64,000 nucleotides of DNA from Alcanivorax sp. DP30. Its GTDB lineage: Bacteria > Pseudomonadota > Gammaproteobacteria > Pseudomonadales > Alcanivoracaceae. Under the pieces are notes generated by a model. That model was not told where the DNA came from, searched no databases, and saw nothing but the letters and a program-made list of their open reading frames with translations. A program made the translations under genes and the position numbers. Position 1 is the stretch's first letter, and the number at the start of each line of letters is the position of its first letter. The stretch is taken from positions 312,927 through 376,926 of the forward strand of contig NZ_WTUY01000002.1 of NCBI RefSeq assembly GCF_009882945.1, read 5' to 3'. Below are positions 1-9,553 of this stretch, in pieces.

Positions 1-248
1 AGGGCATCGTCACGGTTCTGTTGGGGATCCAGTTTGCCCATGGCGCGCATCCAGTTGAGATCTGCTCCGGCCGAAAAGTGTTTACCTGCCGCCTGGAGCA
101 CCACCACACGAACAGCGTCATCATTACCGGCGCTTTTAAACGCCTTGGTCAAAGAGGCAATAATGCTGTCATCAAACGCATTTCTTTTGTCCGGATTATC
201 CAGCGTAATGCGGGCAACCCGGCCTTCGATTTTTGTGCTAACGCTCAT
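1..248 (-). CDS. liuC: enoyl-CoA hydratase/isomerase family protein, probable methylglutaconyl-CoA hydratase (partial)
   Basis: Only the first 82 or so residues are present; the gene leaves the window at base 1. The start ATG is at 248. The N-terminus has the crotonase-fold pattern: a beta strand with GRVARITLDNPDKRNAF, then the acyl-CoA oxyanion-hole segment HFSAGADLNWM. In leucine breakdown this enzyme hydrates 3-methylglutaconyl-CoA to HMG-CoA. The assignment to liuC rather than a general crotonase comes from its place directly after liuB, 56 bp downstream on the same strand. A heptad repeat array (265-299) fills most of that gap. The remaining catalytic residues are outside the window. 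Confidence 0.85.
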   Translation of the reverse strand, partial: MSVSTKIEGRVARITLDNPDKRNAFDDSIIASLTKAFKSAGNDDAVRVVVLQAAGKHFSAGADLNWMRAMGKLDPQQNRDDA

Positions 249-264
249 GGTTGGCTCCGGGGGT

Positions 265-299
265 TTAGCGTGTTGCGTAAAGCGTGCTGCATGGTGCGC
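265..299. repeat. array of five degenerate heptads (NNNGCGT type) between liuB and liuC
   Basis: Bases 265-299 divide exactly into five 7-bp units, most ending GCGT or GCAT/GCGC. The array starts a few bases past the liuB stop codon (305-307 on the minus strand). No inverted partner is seen here, unlike most similar arrays in the window. The function is unknown. Confidence 0.6.
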
Positions 300-304
300 C
301 CCCA

Positions 305-1912
305 TTACATCCTGAAGACGCCATAGCGTGTGTCTTCGATGGGAGCATTCAGGCTCGCAGAAATAGCCAGACCCAGTACATCGCGGGTGTCTGCGGGGTC
401 GATTACGCCGTCATCCCAAAGCCGTGCGCTGGCATAGTAAGGTTGAGCCATTTGCTCATAGCGTTCGGTCATGTCGGCCTGGAAGGCTGCGGCTTCTTCA
501 TCGCTCCATTGTTCGCCCTTTTTCTTCAGGGATGCCTGTTTCACCTGGGTCAGCACGCTGGCCGCCTGCTCGCCACCCATGACAGAGATGCGCGCATTGG
601 GCCACATGAACATGAAGCGCGGATCGTAGGCACGGCCACACATGCCATAGTTGCCGGCACCAAAGCTGCCACCGGTGATGACGGTGAATTTGGGCACGGT
701 GGCACAGGCCACCGCGTTGACCATTTTGGCGCCATGCTTGGCGATGCCTTCGGATTCGTACTTCTTGCCCACCATGAAGCCGGTGATGTTCTGCAGGAAC
801 AGTAGAGGGATCTTGCGCTGGTTGCACAGCTCGATGAAGTGCGCCCCTTTCTGGGCAGATTCAGAATACAGCACGCCATCGTTGGCCAGAATTCCCACGG
901 GGTAGCCATGGATATGGGCAAAACCACACACCAGGGTGGTGCCATAACGGGCCTTGAATTCATCCAGTTCGGAGCCATCCACGATGCGGGCAATCAGCTC
1001 TCTGGCTGGCATGGGCTGTCGGGTGGTGGTGGGGATTACTCCATAAAGTTCATCCGTGGAGTAGGCCGGCGGGCGCACCACCTTGCGCTTCACCTGATCG
1101 GGTTTGTGCCAGTTCAGGTGGGCAATGGTACGCCGGGCCAGTTCCAGAGCATGGGGCTCATCTTCAGCCAGGTGATCCGCCACGCCGGATTGTTCGCAAT
1201 GCAAATTCGCGCCGCCCAGTTCTTCGGCGGAGACCACTTCACCGGTGGCGGCTTTTACCAACGGCGGGCCTGCCAGGAAGATGGTGGCCTGTTCCTTCAC
1301 CATGATCACTTCATCCGCCATGGCCGGCACATAGGCGCCACCGGCTGTGCATGAACCCAGCACCACGCTGATCTGTGGGATGCCTCGGGCAGACATGTTG
1401 GCCATGTTGAAGAAGATACGACCAAAGTGTTCCCGGTCGGGGAATACCTCATCCTGACGGGGCAGGTTGGCGCCGCCGGAATCCACCAGGTAGACGCAGG
1501 GCAAGCGGTTCTCTGCGGCAATAGCCTGTGCGCGTAGATGTTTTTTCACCGTAAGCGGGTAGTAGCTGCCGCCCTTTACGGTGGGATCGTTGGCGACGAT
1601 CATGCATTCCACTCCCTGGATGTGTCCGATTCCACCGACACAACCCGCGGCGGGCACGTCTTCACCGTATACCCCGTCTGCGGCCAGCGCGGAGATCTCA
1701 AGGAAGGGCGACCCAGGGTCCAGCAGCAGGTTGATGCGCTCTCGCACCGGCAACTTGCCACGTTCACGCAAGCGCTGCTCGGCGGCTTCGCCACCGCCGT
1801 GGGCGATGTGGTCGAGTTTTTCCTGTAGTTGCTGCCTGAGAGACAAATTGTGTTCCCGGTTGGCCAGGTATTCCGGGCTGGCGGCATTGATCTGACTGTT
1901 AATCTTGGGCAT
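305..1912 (-). CDS. liuB: methylcrotonyl-CoA carboxylase, carboxyltransferase (beta) subunit
   Basis: A 535-residue carboxyltransferase of the acyl-CoA carboxylase beta family, full length for MccB. It transfers the carboxyl group from biotin to 3-methylcrotonyl-CoA, giving 3-methylglutaconyl-CoA in leucine catabolism. The N-terminal half holds the acyl-CoA site ([29 protein letters not shown]). The C-terminal half has the biotin-binding oxyanion region ([26 protein letters not shown]). It lies between liuA and liuC, as in liu/mcc operons of Pseudomonas and relatives. The biotinylated alpha subunit (liuD) is expected beyond the left edge, after liuC. PccB/AccD-type relatives are less likely given the context and the asparagine/glycine-rich signature typical of MccB. 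Confidence 0.95.
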   Translation of the reverse strand: MPKINSQINAASPEYLANREHNLSLRQQLQEKLDHIAHGGGEAAEQRLRERGKLPVRERINLLLDPGSPFLEISALAADGVYGEDVPAAGCVGGIGHIQGVECMIVANDPTVKGGSYYPLTVKKHLRAQAIAAENRLPCVYLVDSGGANLPRQDEVFPDREHFGRIFFNMANMSARGIPQISVVLGSCTAGGAYVPAMADEVIMVKEQATIFLAGPPLVKAATGEVVSAEELGGANLHCEQSGVADHLAEDEPHALELARRTIAHLNWHKPDQVKRKVVRPPAYSTDELYGVIPTTTRQPMPARELIARIVDGSELDEFKARYGTTLVCGFAHIHGYPVGILANDGVLYSESAQKGAHFIELCNQRKIPLLFLQNITGFMVGKKYESEGIAKHGAKMVNAVACATVPKFTVITGGSFGAGNYGMCGRAYDPRFMFMWPNARISVMGGEQAASVLTQVKQASLKKKGEQWSDEEAAAFQADMTERYEQMAQPYYASARLWDDGVIDPADTRDVLGLAISASLNAPIEDTRYGVFRM

Positions 1913-1926
1913 GGCATTTTCTCGCT

Positions 1927-1994
1927 GGGCGCCAGACGCTTAGCGCCTGATGCCCGTGGTTTTCGTCGGGCGTGTTGCTTCAGGCATCAAGCGG
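1927..1994. repeat. inverted heptad arrays with central stem-loop between liuA and liuB
   Basis: Left array 1927-1954 (four heptads, GCGCC/GACGCT-like) and right array 1967-1994 (four heptads, GGGCGT/AGGCAT-like) are in inverted orientation. Between them GCCCG (1952-1956) can pair with CGGGC (1967-1971). The right array runs over the liuA stop codon (TGA, minus strand, 1987-1989) into coding sequence. In the operon transcript this would be an intercistronic hairpin between liuA and liuB. Confidence 0.6.
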
Positions 1995-3150
1995 TTTCGT
2001 TGAACAGCTCGCGGCCGATGAGCATGCGACGGATTTCGCTGGTACCGGCACCGATTTCATAAAGCTTGGCATCACGCAACAGACGACCGGTGGGGTATTC
2101 ATTGATGTAGCCGTTGCCGCCCAGTGTCTGGATGGCTTCCAGCGCCATCTGTGTGGCATTTTCCGCGCAATAGAGAATCACACCGGCGGCATCCTTGCGG
2201 TTGGTTTCTCCACGATCACAGGCTCTCGCTACGTTGTAGAGGTAACTACGGCTGGCATTAAGGGTCACATACATGTCCGCCAGCTTGCCCTGCATCAGCT
2301 GGAATTCACCAATGGCCTGGCCGAATTGCTTGCGCTCGTGAACGTAGGGCACTACCACGTCCATGCAGGCCTGCATGATCCCGGTGGCACCACCGGACAG
2401 AACGGTGCGTTCGTAATCCAGGCCGCTCATCAGCACCTTTACGCCCTGGTTTTCCTTGCCGAGAATGTTTTCGGCGGGGACCCGGCAATCTTCAAACACC
2501 AGTTCGCAGGTGTTGGAACCGCGCATACCCAGCTTGTCGAGCTTCTGGGCGCGTGAGAAACCCGGGTAATCGCGCTCGACGATGAACGCGGTGATCCCTT
2601 TGGGGCCTGCGCTGGTGTCGGTTTTGGCATAGATCACATAGGTATGGGCATCAGGGCCATTGGTGATCCACATCTTGTTGCCGTTCAGAACGTAGTGATC
2701 GCCTTTCATGTCGGCACGCAGTCCCATGCTCACCACATCGGAACCCGCTCCAGGCTCGCTCATGGCAAGGGCTCCGATCTGGTCGCCACTGACCAGTCCG
2801 GGCAGATATTTCGCCTTTTGCTCTTCGTTGCCATTGAGGTAAATCTGGTTAACGCACAGGTTGGAATGGGCACCGTAAGAGAGACCAATAGACGCGGAGG
2901 CGCGGGAGATTTCTTCCATGACGATGGTGTGCGCCAGGTAACCCATGTCCGCACCGCCATATTCTTCGCTGACGGTCACACCCAACACGCCCAGATCACC
3001 CAGTTTCTTCCACATATCCAGTGGGAACTGGTTGCTTTGGTCCACCTCGGCAGCGATGGGTGCGATTTCCTTCTGGGCAAACTGGCGCACACTGTCACGC
3101 AGGGCAACCAGGGTTTCATCCAGATCAAAATTGAAGCTGCTGTTGAACAT
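1987..3150 (-). CDS. liuA: isovaleryl-CoA dehydrogenase
   Basis: A 387-residue flavoprotein acyl-CoA dehydrogenase that oxidises isovaleryl-CoA to 3-methylcrotonyl-CoA and passes electrons to ETF. The start at 3150 is preferred over an upstream in-frame ATG at 3186 because GGAG precedes it at the right spacing and the upstream residues lie inside liuR. The FAD/substrate motif [11 protein letters not shown] is near residues 129-139. The catalytic base can be placed: Glu247 in [12 protein letters not shown] matches the position used by isovaleryl-CoA dehydrogenase. The C-terminal [12 protein letters not shown] has Gly where medium-chain enzymes carry their Glu, which supports IVD rather than MCAD. 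It starts 2 bp after the liuR stop. Confidence 0.96.
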   Translation of the reverse strand: MFNSSFNFDLDETLVALRDSVRQFAQKEIAPIAAEVDQSNQFPLDMWKKLGDLGVLGVTVSEEYGGADMGYLAHTIVMEEISRASASIGLSYGAHSNLCVNQIYLNGNEEQKAKYLPGLVSGDQIGALAMSEPGAGSDVVSMGLRADMKGDHYVLNGNKMWITNGPDAHTYVIYAKTDTSAGPKGITAFIVERDYPGFSRAQKLDKLGMRGSNTCELVFEDCRVPAENILGKENQGVKVLMSGLDYERTVLSGGATGIMQACMDVVVPYVHERKQFGQAIGEFQLMQGKLADMYVTLNASRSYLYNVARACDRGETNRKDAAGVILYCAENATQMALEAIQTLGGNGYINEYPTGRLLRDAKLYEIGAGTSEIRRMLIGRELFNETA

Positions 3151-3152
3151 GG

Positions 3153-3539
3153 TTATTTCTCCAGGTCGTTCATCGCATCCACGCAACGCTGCTCGGCGTC
3201 GTCCAGTTCAAGCTGCATGGCGTGGATGTCACGTAATTGTTGTTCGAGTTGCTCGCGGCGCTGCTGGATCTTGCTTTGCAGGGCGAGAAGCTGGTGTCGG
3301 TTATCGCTCTGGGGCTGATACATACCGATCAGTTCCTTCGACTCTGCCAGTGAAAAGCCCAGTCGTTTGCCGCGCAGTATCAGCTTGAGCATTACCCGGT
3401 CCGCAGGGGAGTAGACCCGGGTCTGGCCTCGTCGTGCCGGAGAGACCAGGCCCTGATCCTCGTAAAAACGGATAGTTCGGGTGGTCACGTCGAATTCCCG
3501 TGCCAGCTCACCGATGCTGTAGGTCTGTTTTTTGGTCAT
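3153..3539 (-). CDS. liuR: MerR-family regulator of the leucine/isovalerate operon
   Basis: A 128-residue MerR-family protein. The N-terminal winged helix (about residues 7-75) has the signature [21 protein letters not shown] coiled-coil dimerisation helix follows (residues 80-118, [15 protein letters not shown]). It is the first gene of the liu operon, a position LiuR commonly holds in gammaproteobacteria, where it represses branched-chain amino acid degradation genes. A perfect 16-bp palindrome lies 20 bp upstream of its start (3559-3574) and matches the LiuR motif reported from comparative genomics. There are no Cys residues of the metal-sensing kind, so the ligand is probably a CoA ester or another pathway intermediate (inference). 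Confidence 0.9.
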   Translation of the reverse strand: MTKKQTYSIGELAREFDVTTRTIRFYEDQGLVSPARRGQTRVYSPADRVMLKLILRGKRLGFSLAESKELIGMYQPQSDNRHQLLALQSKIQQRREQLEQQLRDIHAMQLELDDAEQRCVDAMNDLEK

Positions 3540-3558
3540 GGCGGAAGAATAGGGGAAG

Positions 3559-3574
3559 TTTACGTTAACGTAAA
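3559..3574. promoter_or_regulatory. LiuR-type operator palindrome
   Basis: TTTACGTTAACGTAAA is a perfect 16-bp palindrome just upstream of liuR. It resembles the TTTACGTAAACGTAAA-type sites assigned to LiuR in proteobacterial regulon comparisons. A TTTACG element and a TATTCT element 17 bp further on the minus strand could be the -35 and -10. If so, the operator lies within the spacer, as MerR-family sites usually do. Confidence 0.75.
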
Positions 3575-3721
3575 GTATGAGAGGGCGTGAGTTAATGTCT
3601 GCTTTTGGCCTTATTGGTCCGTGACACGGTGTTTACCCCTGAATAGACTTCACCCAGTAATTTGCCTTGTTTGCGTATGCAAATGAGTGTGCCATGGCGG
3701 GATCGAGGACAAGGGGAAGAC

Positions 3722-6031
3722 ATGAAAGACGCTTGGAGTCGCTGGGTGGTTGACCACCCGGTGTGGGTGTTGCTGGGGTGTGTTGTACTGACTATCGGGC
3801 TGGCCGGTGGGCTCAGCAAGTTTCAGAACAACAATGATCCGCGCATTTTCTTTACTGAAGACAACCCGGATTTCAAACGCTTTGTCTCCCTGGAAGACAG
3901 TTTCACTGCCAATGAGGTAGTGCTGTTTGTGGTACATCCCAAGGATGATGACCTTTTCACTGTCGAAACCCTTGGCGCCATTGAGTCGCTCACCGAGGAT
4001 GCCTGGCTGCTGCCTCATGCCACCCGGGTGGATTCGCTTGCCAACTTCCAGCACACGGAAGTGGAGGGCGACGAGCTGTATGTGGCCCCGCTGGTGGAGT
4101 ATGCCGATACGTTGTCCGACGATGAGTTGGCACGCATCCGTGATATCGCCCTGAGTGAACCCTCCCTGGAAGGTCGTCTGGTGTCTACCCAAGGCCACGT
4201 AGCCGGGATTGCCGCCACCGTGACCATGGGAGAGGGCAAGGCCGAAGCGCCGGAAATTACCGCCGCAGCCCGAGAGATGGCTCTGGAGTACAACAAGCGT
4301 TACCCCGATATCGATTTCATGGTCACCGGCACGGTGATTTTTAGTCAGGCCTCGGCGGAAGCCACGGAACAGTCCATGTCCAGTACCTTGCCGCTGGCGT
4401 TTGTGATCATGCTGCTATGTCTTTGGCTGATATTGCGCAGCGTCATGTTCGTGGTGGTAACGGTCTTTATTATTAATTTCTCCATCGCCTCAGCCATGGG
4501 GATCGCCATGTGGCTAGGCATTGAGTTCTCGCCGATTGTGGGCATGGCTCCAGCCATGGTTCTCACCCTGGCCGTGGCGGATTCTGTCCATATTCTTTCC
4601 AGCTATCGCCATGAGCGCCTGGAAGGTAAAGACAAAGCAGCCAGCATCATTGAGAGTTTGCGAATCAATCTGCAGCCGGTATGGCTCACGAGCCTGACCA
4701 CGGCCATCGGTTTTGCCATTCTCAACTTTTCCGAGTCCCAGCCATTCCGCGCCCTGGGCAATGTGGTGCTGATTGGTGTGTTGCTGGCGTTCTTCTTCTC
4801 TGTGGTGCTGCTACCTGCACTGGTGATGCTGTTGCCGCACAAGATCGAGCCGGGAAAACAGCGCGATTTTTCACCGTTGATGGGACGCCTGGCTGCCCAC
4901 ATCACACGCCGTTACCGCGCCTGGTTGATGGGCATGTCAGTGGTGGTGGTGGTGCTGATGGGATGTATCGGACTGAACCAGATCAACGATGTATTCAATG
5001 AATACTTTGATGAAACCTTCGAGGTGCGCCGGGTGAATGATTTCGCCATGGCGGAATTGACCGGCATGCATCGCATCGATTACGCCATCCCGGCGGCGGA
5101 CTCCGGCGGCACCATGGAGCCTGAATTCCTGCGCAATCTGGATAATCTGGTCAACTGGCTGGAACAGCAGGAGCATGTGGTTTACGCCACCTCCTATACC
5201 AATGTGATAAAGCGTCTGAACCGGGATATGCATGGCGGTGATCCGGCCTATTACCGAATCCCGGATTCCCGTGAGCTGATTTCCCAGTACACCCTGCTGT
5301 ATGAACTGTCGCTTCCACAGGGGCTTGGCCTTGAGGATCAGCTGGATATCGACAAGTCGCAGGCACGACTGGTGGTGATGCTGGAAAATATCGGTTCAAG
5401 ACCGGTGCTGGATTTCAACCAGCGGGTTGAAGACTGGATGGGCGAAAACTGGCCGGATTATATGCAGACCAAGGGAACGGGGATGGATGTGCTGTTCGGT
5501 CATGTGACCATGCGCAACATCCAGAGCATGCTGTCCGGCGCGCTGATCGCGCTGATCAGTGTCTCGGTACTGTTGATTCTGGCATTGCGTTCGTTCCGCT
5601 ACGGCATGCTTTCACTGATTCCCAATCTTCTGCCAGCCGGTATGGCGTTTGGCCTGTGGGGGCTGATCAATGGCGAGATTGGGCTGGCCGTGTCCGTGGT
5701 GGCCTGTATGACGCTGGGTATTGTCGTGGATGACACGGTGCACTTCCTGAGCAAGTATGTGCGTGCGAAACGTGAACTGGGCCTCAATACTGAAAAGGCA
5801 GTAGGCTATGCCTTCCGTACAGTGGGCGTGGCTCTGGTGGCTACCTCGGTGGTGCTGGTTGCCAACTTTGCGGTGATTGGCACCAGCCATTTCTACCCCA
5901 ATGCCAGCATGGGCCTGCTTTCTGCCATCACTATCGCCATGGCGCTGGTTGTGGACTTTTTCTTCTTTGTCCCATTACTGGTCGCCCTTGATCGCAGGCG
6001 CAAGGGCTCGCAGGCTAGCCAGCCCGGGTAA
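3722..6031 (+). CDS. MMPL/RND-superfamily inner-membrane exporter
   Basis: A 769-residue protein with the two-fold RND plan: TM helix at 14-34, large periplasmic loop to about 215, TM block 220-375, second periplasmic loop about 415-610, second TM block 615-755. Each half has the acidic intramembrane motif of MMPL/SSD proteins: TLAVADSVHILSSY (Asp287) and TLGIVVDDTVHFLSKY (Asp670/Asp671), probably used for proton coupling. The start at 3722 is chosen because GGGGAAGAC precedes it and the TM helix follows directly; an in-frame ATG at 3662 would add 20 unlikely residues. No periplasmic adaptor or outer-membrane factor is adjacent. Hydrophobic or lipid-like cargo is the usual role of this branch, but the substrate is unknown. 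Confidence 0.85.
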   Translation: MKDAWSRWVVDHPVWVLLGCVVLTIGLAGGLSKFQNNNDPRIFFTEDNPDFKRFVSLEDSFTANEVVLFVVHPKDDDLFTVETLGAIESLTEDAWLLPHATRVDSLANFQHTEVEGDELYVAPLVEYADTLSDDELARIRDIALSEPSLEGRLVSTQGHVAGIAATVTMGEGKAEAPEITAAAREMALEYNKRYPDIDFMVTGTVIFSQASAEATEQSMSSTLPLAFVIMLLCLWLILRSVMFVVVTVFIINFSIASAMGIAMWLGIEFSPIVGMAPAMVLTLAVADSVHILSSYRHERLEGKDKAASIIESLRINLQPVWLTSLTTAIGFAILNFSESQPFRALGNVVLIGVLLAFFFSVVLLPALVMLLPHKIEPGKQRDFSPLMGRLAAHITRRYRAWLMGMSVVVVVLMGCIGLNQINDVFNEYFDETFEVRRVNDFAMAELTGMHRIDYAIPAADSGGTMEPEFLRNLDNLVNWLEQQEHVVYATSYTNVIKRLNRDMHGGDPAYYRIPDSRELISQYTLLYELSLPQGLGLEDQLDIDKSQARLVVMLENIGSRPVLDFNQRVEDWMGENWPDYMQTKGTGMDVLFGHVTMRNIQSMLSGALIALISVSVLLILALRSFRYGMLSLIPNLLPAGMAFGLWGLINGEIGLAVSVVACMTLGIVVDDTVHFLSKYVRAKRELGLNTEKAVGYAFRTVGVALVATSVVLVANFAVIGTSHFYPNASMGLLSAITIAMALVVDFFFFVPLLVALDRRRKGSQASQPG

Positions 6032-6084
6032 GCAGTGCTAACGTAGCGCCACACGGCTATAACAGGTTCTACGGAACAGACACT

Positions 6085-8295
6085 GTGACGTATAAGAAAG
6101 ATCGCAAAGTTTTACGCAAGGTCGATTATGGGGCCGCCAAGAATTCCCTGATGGGAGTCCTGGCGGCCTTGCTGGTTTATGCGCTGGTGTTTGCCTGGGG
6201 GCAGGTGTACCAGAGCTATGAGCTTGAGGCGCTGGTGGGTGGCGGTGCGGTGCTGGCTGTCACCGCCTACCGGTTGTGGCTCTTTGCCCGTTTCGATGCC
6301 CTCTATGGTGCTGGCCCGGCCCGATGGAGAAAACTTTTTGGCCTCGGCCTGGCCTTGCATGCCTTGCTGTGGGGCGTCATTCCTGCTTGGCTGGCATGGC
6401 GTGTAGGCACCGGGTTCAACTTTTTTGCCATTCTTCTCTATAACGTGGGTGTGACCACGGCGCTGGGCTCCTCATGGATGGCTGGTCTGCGCGTCCGCCA
6501 GGCCTATATCGTACTCATGTTCCTGCCGAGTCTGCTGGTGCTGTTTACCACCGGCGCATTGCATGACTGGGTAATCGCCATCCTGATAGGCAGTTATGCC
6601 TTTTATCTTTTCCGCTTGTACCGCGGCCAGTACGAAACCTTCTGGCATGCCATGACCCGGGAGCGTCGCAGCAAGGCAGAATTTGGCCAGCCGCCGCCCC
6701 GTACCAATACTGAAATTCAGCTTAGTCTGGTTTATCGCCTTGCCCACGAGTTGCGTACGCCCATGAATTCCCTGATGGGGATGATGTCGTTGCTGGAAGA
6801 CACCCGTCTCAACGACGAGCAAAAAGATTACATGCAAGTTGCCGGGCGTAGCGGCAAGCTGCTGCTTACGCTGATTGATGATGTGCTAGATTATTCCCGG
6901 ATCCTTTCTGGCCGGGTGACACTCAATACCGAATTCTTTGATTTTCGCAGTGCTATCGAGCAGGCCCTGGAAGCTTTTGGGCCGATGGCGCAGGCCAACG
7001 GCCTTGAGCTGACCTGCGTGATTGACCGCATGCTGCCAAAACGCATTCGCGGCGATCGCGAACGGCTCATGCAGATTCTCAACAACCTGTTCAGCAATGC
7101 CATCAAGTTCAGTGACAGTGGAGAGATCCGCTTGGATGTGGATTTCACGGTGGAAGCCGAAGGCACAGGGGTGCTGCGGGTTCGTGTGAGTGATCAGGGG
7201 TCTGGCATGGATCCTGAAACTGTCCGCCACCTGTTCCTGGATCGGTTTATCGAAGAGGGTCAGGATGCCTATAGCAGCCACCATACCGGTTTCGGTTTGC
7301 TGGTCTGCAAAGGGTTGGTGGAAGCCATGGGCGGGCACATCAACGCGGAGAGCGTCCCCGGGGAAGGCTCGACCTTCTGGTTCACTGTCCCTGTGCAGAT
7401 GCAGCCCGACATGCGAGAGGCCCAAACCCTGATTCGTGCACTGGATGGTGCCCAGGCCGTGGTGGTAGGTGCAGCAGCGGGAACGGTAGCCTGTTTGCAG
7501 GAAGAGCTTGAAGCCCTGGATTGTCAGTGTTCCTCCGCAGAAGGCTATGACCATGCGCTACAGGCATTGCGCGCAGGGCATCGTGAGCAAACCGATTTCG
7601 ATCTGCTATTCGTTGACACCTGTTCCAGGCCAGAGCTGGCTCTGAATCTGTGCCGTAATGTGATGGAAGATCCTTCGCTGCGGCCGGTACGACTGGTGTT
7701 GATGGCCACCATTGAAGAACGTGCGCTCCCGGCCATTCAGAAAATGGTAGATCAGCATGACCTGGTGGTATTGGTTCGTCCGGCTCACCGTTCGAGTATC
7801 CGGCACGCGCTTTCCCGTCTCCTCGGTCTGCAGCGCCAGGTGCCGGTGGGTGATGCCCCCATGCAAACCCCGGAAGAGCGTCAGCGGCGTAAACAATTCC
7901 GGGTCATGCTGGTGGAGGACAATGAAGTTAACCAGCTGGTGACCCGCGGCATGATGAGCAAACTGGGTTATCAGGTTAAGACTGTCAGCAATGGCGAAAC
8001 GGCCTTGGCCCTGCTTGAGCAGGAGGGCTTTGATCTGGTGCTGATGGATTGCATGATGCCGGAAATGGATGGCTTTGAAGCCACCCGTCAGTTACGTGAA
8101 CTGGAAAAGACCCGCGGCGAAGATCGCACACCGGTGGTGGCAATAACTGCCAATACCGCGGAAGGGGTTCAGGCACGCTGTCTTGCGGCCGGGATGGATG
8201 ACTTTCTCGCCAAGCCGGTACACCTTGATGCACTTGAAACGGTATTACGACGCTGGTTGCCGAGTCAGCCTGCCGATAACGAGGAAGAAGAATGA
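6085..8295 (+). CDS. hybrid sensor histidine kinase with two receiver domains (first degenerate)
   Basis: A 736-residue protein starting at GTG 6085. The N-terminal 180 residues hold about five or six TM helices with almost no periplasmic loop, so the signal is probably sensed within or near the membrane. The HisKA H-box AHELRTPMNSLMG carries His221. The ATPase domain (about 325-445) has NNLFSNAIKFSDSGE, SDQGSGMD and HTGFGLLVC. A receiver-like domain at about 455-585 keeps an Asp (LLFVDTCSRPE) but lacks the acidic pair and has Arg for the conserved Lys. The last domain (605-725) is a canonical receiver with VEDNEVNQLV, phospho-Asp655 in VLMDCMMPEMDG and the Lys in FLAKPVH. No separate output domain is seen. 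RpfC-like kinases share this layout, but the N-terminus is not diagnostic. The 3' end overlaps the next gene by 4 bp. Confidence 0.9.
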   Translation: MTYKKDRKVLRKVDYGAAKNSLMGVLAALLVYALVFAWGQVYQSYELEALVGGGAVLAVTAYRLWLFARFDALYGAGPARWRKLFGLGLALHALLWGVIPAWLAWRVGTGFNFFAILLYNVGVTTALGSSWMAGLRVRQAYIVLMFLPSLLVLFTTGALHDWVIAILIGSYAFYLFRLYRGQYETFWHAMTRERRSKAEFGQPPPRTNTEIQLSLVYRLAHELRTPMNSLMGMMSLLEDTRLNDEQKDYMQVAGRSGKLLLTLIDDVLDYSRILSGRVTLNTEFFDFRSAIEQALEAFGPMAQANGLELTCVIDRMLPKRIRGDRERLMQILNNLFSNAIKFSDSGEIRLDVDFTVEAEGTGVLRVRVSDQGSGMDPETVRHLFLDRFIEEGQDAYSSHHTGFGLLVCKGLVEAMGGHINAESVPGEGSTFWFTVPVQMQPDMREAQTLIRALDGAQAVVVGAAAGTVACLQEELEALDCQCSSAEGYDHALQALRAGHREQTDFDLLFVDTCSRPELALNLCRNVMEDPSLRPVRLVLMATIEERALPAIQKMVDQHDLVVLVRPAHRSSIRHALSRLLGLQRQVPVGDAPMQTPEERQRRKQFRVMLVEDNEVNQLVTRGMMSKLGYQVKTVSNGETALALLEQEGFDLVLMDCMMPEMDGFEATRQLRELEKTRGEDRTPVVAITANTAEGVQARCLAAGMDDFLAKPVHLDALETVLRRWLPSQPADNEEEE

Positions 8296-8987
8296 CAAGA
8301 AAGGCCTTGGTGCTGGGAGCAACCGGGTTGGTTGGCAAACATTGCCTGACGCAGCTGCTGGACAGTGAGGAATACGAGCGAGTCACTGTACTGTCGCGCC
8401 GGGAGAGTGCCCTGAAGCATGCCAAACTGGATTGGCAGGTTGTGGATCTGGAAAAACTGGAAGGCTGTCAGACGCAGTTTCAGGTAGACGACGTTTTTTG
8501 CTGTCTTGGCTCCACCATGAAGAAGGCAGGTTCGCGCCAGGCATTCCGCCATGTGGATCACGATCTTGTCGTTCTGGCAGGGCAGGTGGCGGAGCGGGCA
8601 GGGGTGCAGCGTTTCCTTGTGGTGTCCGCCATTAATGCCAATGCCCGTTCTCCGTTCTTTTATTCAAGGGTGAAAGGCCAGATGGAGCGAGAACTGGACC
8701 GCCTGGACATTCCTCTACTGGTGTTGGTGCAACCATCCTTGTTGCGCGGTGACCGTGAAGACAAGCGCCCGGCAGAAGACTGGGGAAACCTGCTCAATCG
8801 CATTGTCGAGCCGCTTACTCGCTGGACCGATGCACACTGGTTGCCAGTCGATGGCAGCAAGGTGGCAGAAGGCATGGTTGGCATGGCGCTGGAAGGACCG
8901 GACTCCGGCCGCTACAAGCTGCGCTATCGAGATTTTCTGGTGTACGCAGGAAAGCTCCGTGACAGACAGGCAAAGTCCGGACAGTAG
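8292..8987 (+). CDS. NAD(P)-binding atypical SDR, HTATIP2/TIP30-like
   Basis: A 231-residue protein with an N-terminal Rossmann motif (ALVLGATGLVGKHCLTQLL) and a YSRVKGQ segment near residue 120 that takes the place of the SDR YxxxK pair. It matches the oxidoreductase HTATIP2-like/atypical SDR family (NmrA-like), whose bacterial members have no settled substrate. It is translationally coupled to the kinase upstream through an ATGA overlap (8292-8295), so the two are probably co-transcribed. The enzymatic role is not deducible from sequence. Confidence 0.75.
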   Translation: MTRKALVLGATGLVGKHCLTQLLDSEEYERVTVLSRRESALKHAKLDWQVVDLEKLEGCQTQFQVDDVFCCLGSTMKKAGSRQAFRHVDHDLVVLAGQVAERAGVQRFLVVSAINANARSPFFYSRVKGQMERELDRLDIPLLVLVQPSLLRGDREDKRPAEDWGNLLNRIVEPLTRWTDAHWLPVDGSKVAEGMVGMALEGPDSGRYKLRYRDFLVYAGKLRDRQAKSGQ

Positions 8988-9026
8988 CTTCATGAAATCG
9001 CGAACAGAAGAGACCGAGGAGTAGAT

Positions 9027-9509
9027 ATGTCTTTTGTGACCTGTGACCTGTGTGATGACAATGCGGATATCGTATCCGTGGTAACCGGTTATAACTGGTA
9101 CAGTTTTGGAGGCCGCAGCGCTTTTGGCGGCGAAATCGTCACAGTGAAGTGCTTTGAAGACAACAGCCGCGTGAAAGAGCATCTGGGCACGGATGGCAAA
9201 GGCAAGGTGCTGGTTGTTGATGGCGGTGGCAGCCTGCGAAACGCCCTCATCGGTGACATGATTGCAGAGAATGCAGTCAAAAATGGCTGGGAAGGCGTGA
9301 TCATTTTTGGTGCCTGTCGGGATGTTGATGCCCTGGCAAAACTGGATATCGGCGTCGTTACCCTGGGTTGCGTTCCGATCAAATCCGTCCGTCGCGATGA
9401 GGGGCAGCTGAATATCGATATCGAATTTGGTGGCGTTACCTTCAGGCCCGGTGAGTACGTCTACGCGGATAACAATGGCATCATCACTGCGCCCAAAGCG
9501 CTGGTGTAA
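9027..9509 (+). CDS. rraA: ribonuclease E activity regulator RraA
   Basis: A 160-residue RraA-family protein, full length for the family. Typical segments are [20 protein letters not shown] near the N-terminus, [19 protein letters not shown] in the middle, [14 protein letters not shown], and the C-terminal [14 protein letters not shown]. coli RraA binds RNase E and modulates RNA degradosome activity; related proteins are HMG/CHA aldolases. It sits 39 bp after the TIP30-like gene. A strong inverted repeat (9517-9553) follows its stop and probably acts as its terminator. Confidence 0.92.
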   Translation: MSFVTCDLCDDNADIVSVVTGYNWYSFGGRSAFGGEIVTVKCFEDNSRVKEHLGTDGKGKVLVVDGGGSLRNALIGDMIAENAVKNGWEGVIIFGACRDVDALAKLDIGVVTLGCVPIKSVRRDEGQLNIDIEFGGVTFRPGEYVYADNNGIITAPKALV

Positions 9510-9516
9510 CCCTGCA

Positions 9517-9553
9517 CCGGGAAGAGCGGCAATCAGTCAGCCACTCTTCCCGG
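9517..9553. terminator. 10-bp stem inverted repeat between convergent genes
   Basis: CCGGGAAGAG at the C of 9517 onward pairs perfectly with CTCTTCCCGG (9544-9553). The loop is about 17 nt and can add three further pairs. The right arm lies inside the last codons of the convergent DUF6316-like gene. There is no U-tract on either strand, so simple intrinsic termination is uncertain; it could instead act as a 3'-end stabilising hairpin. Confidence 0.5.
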
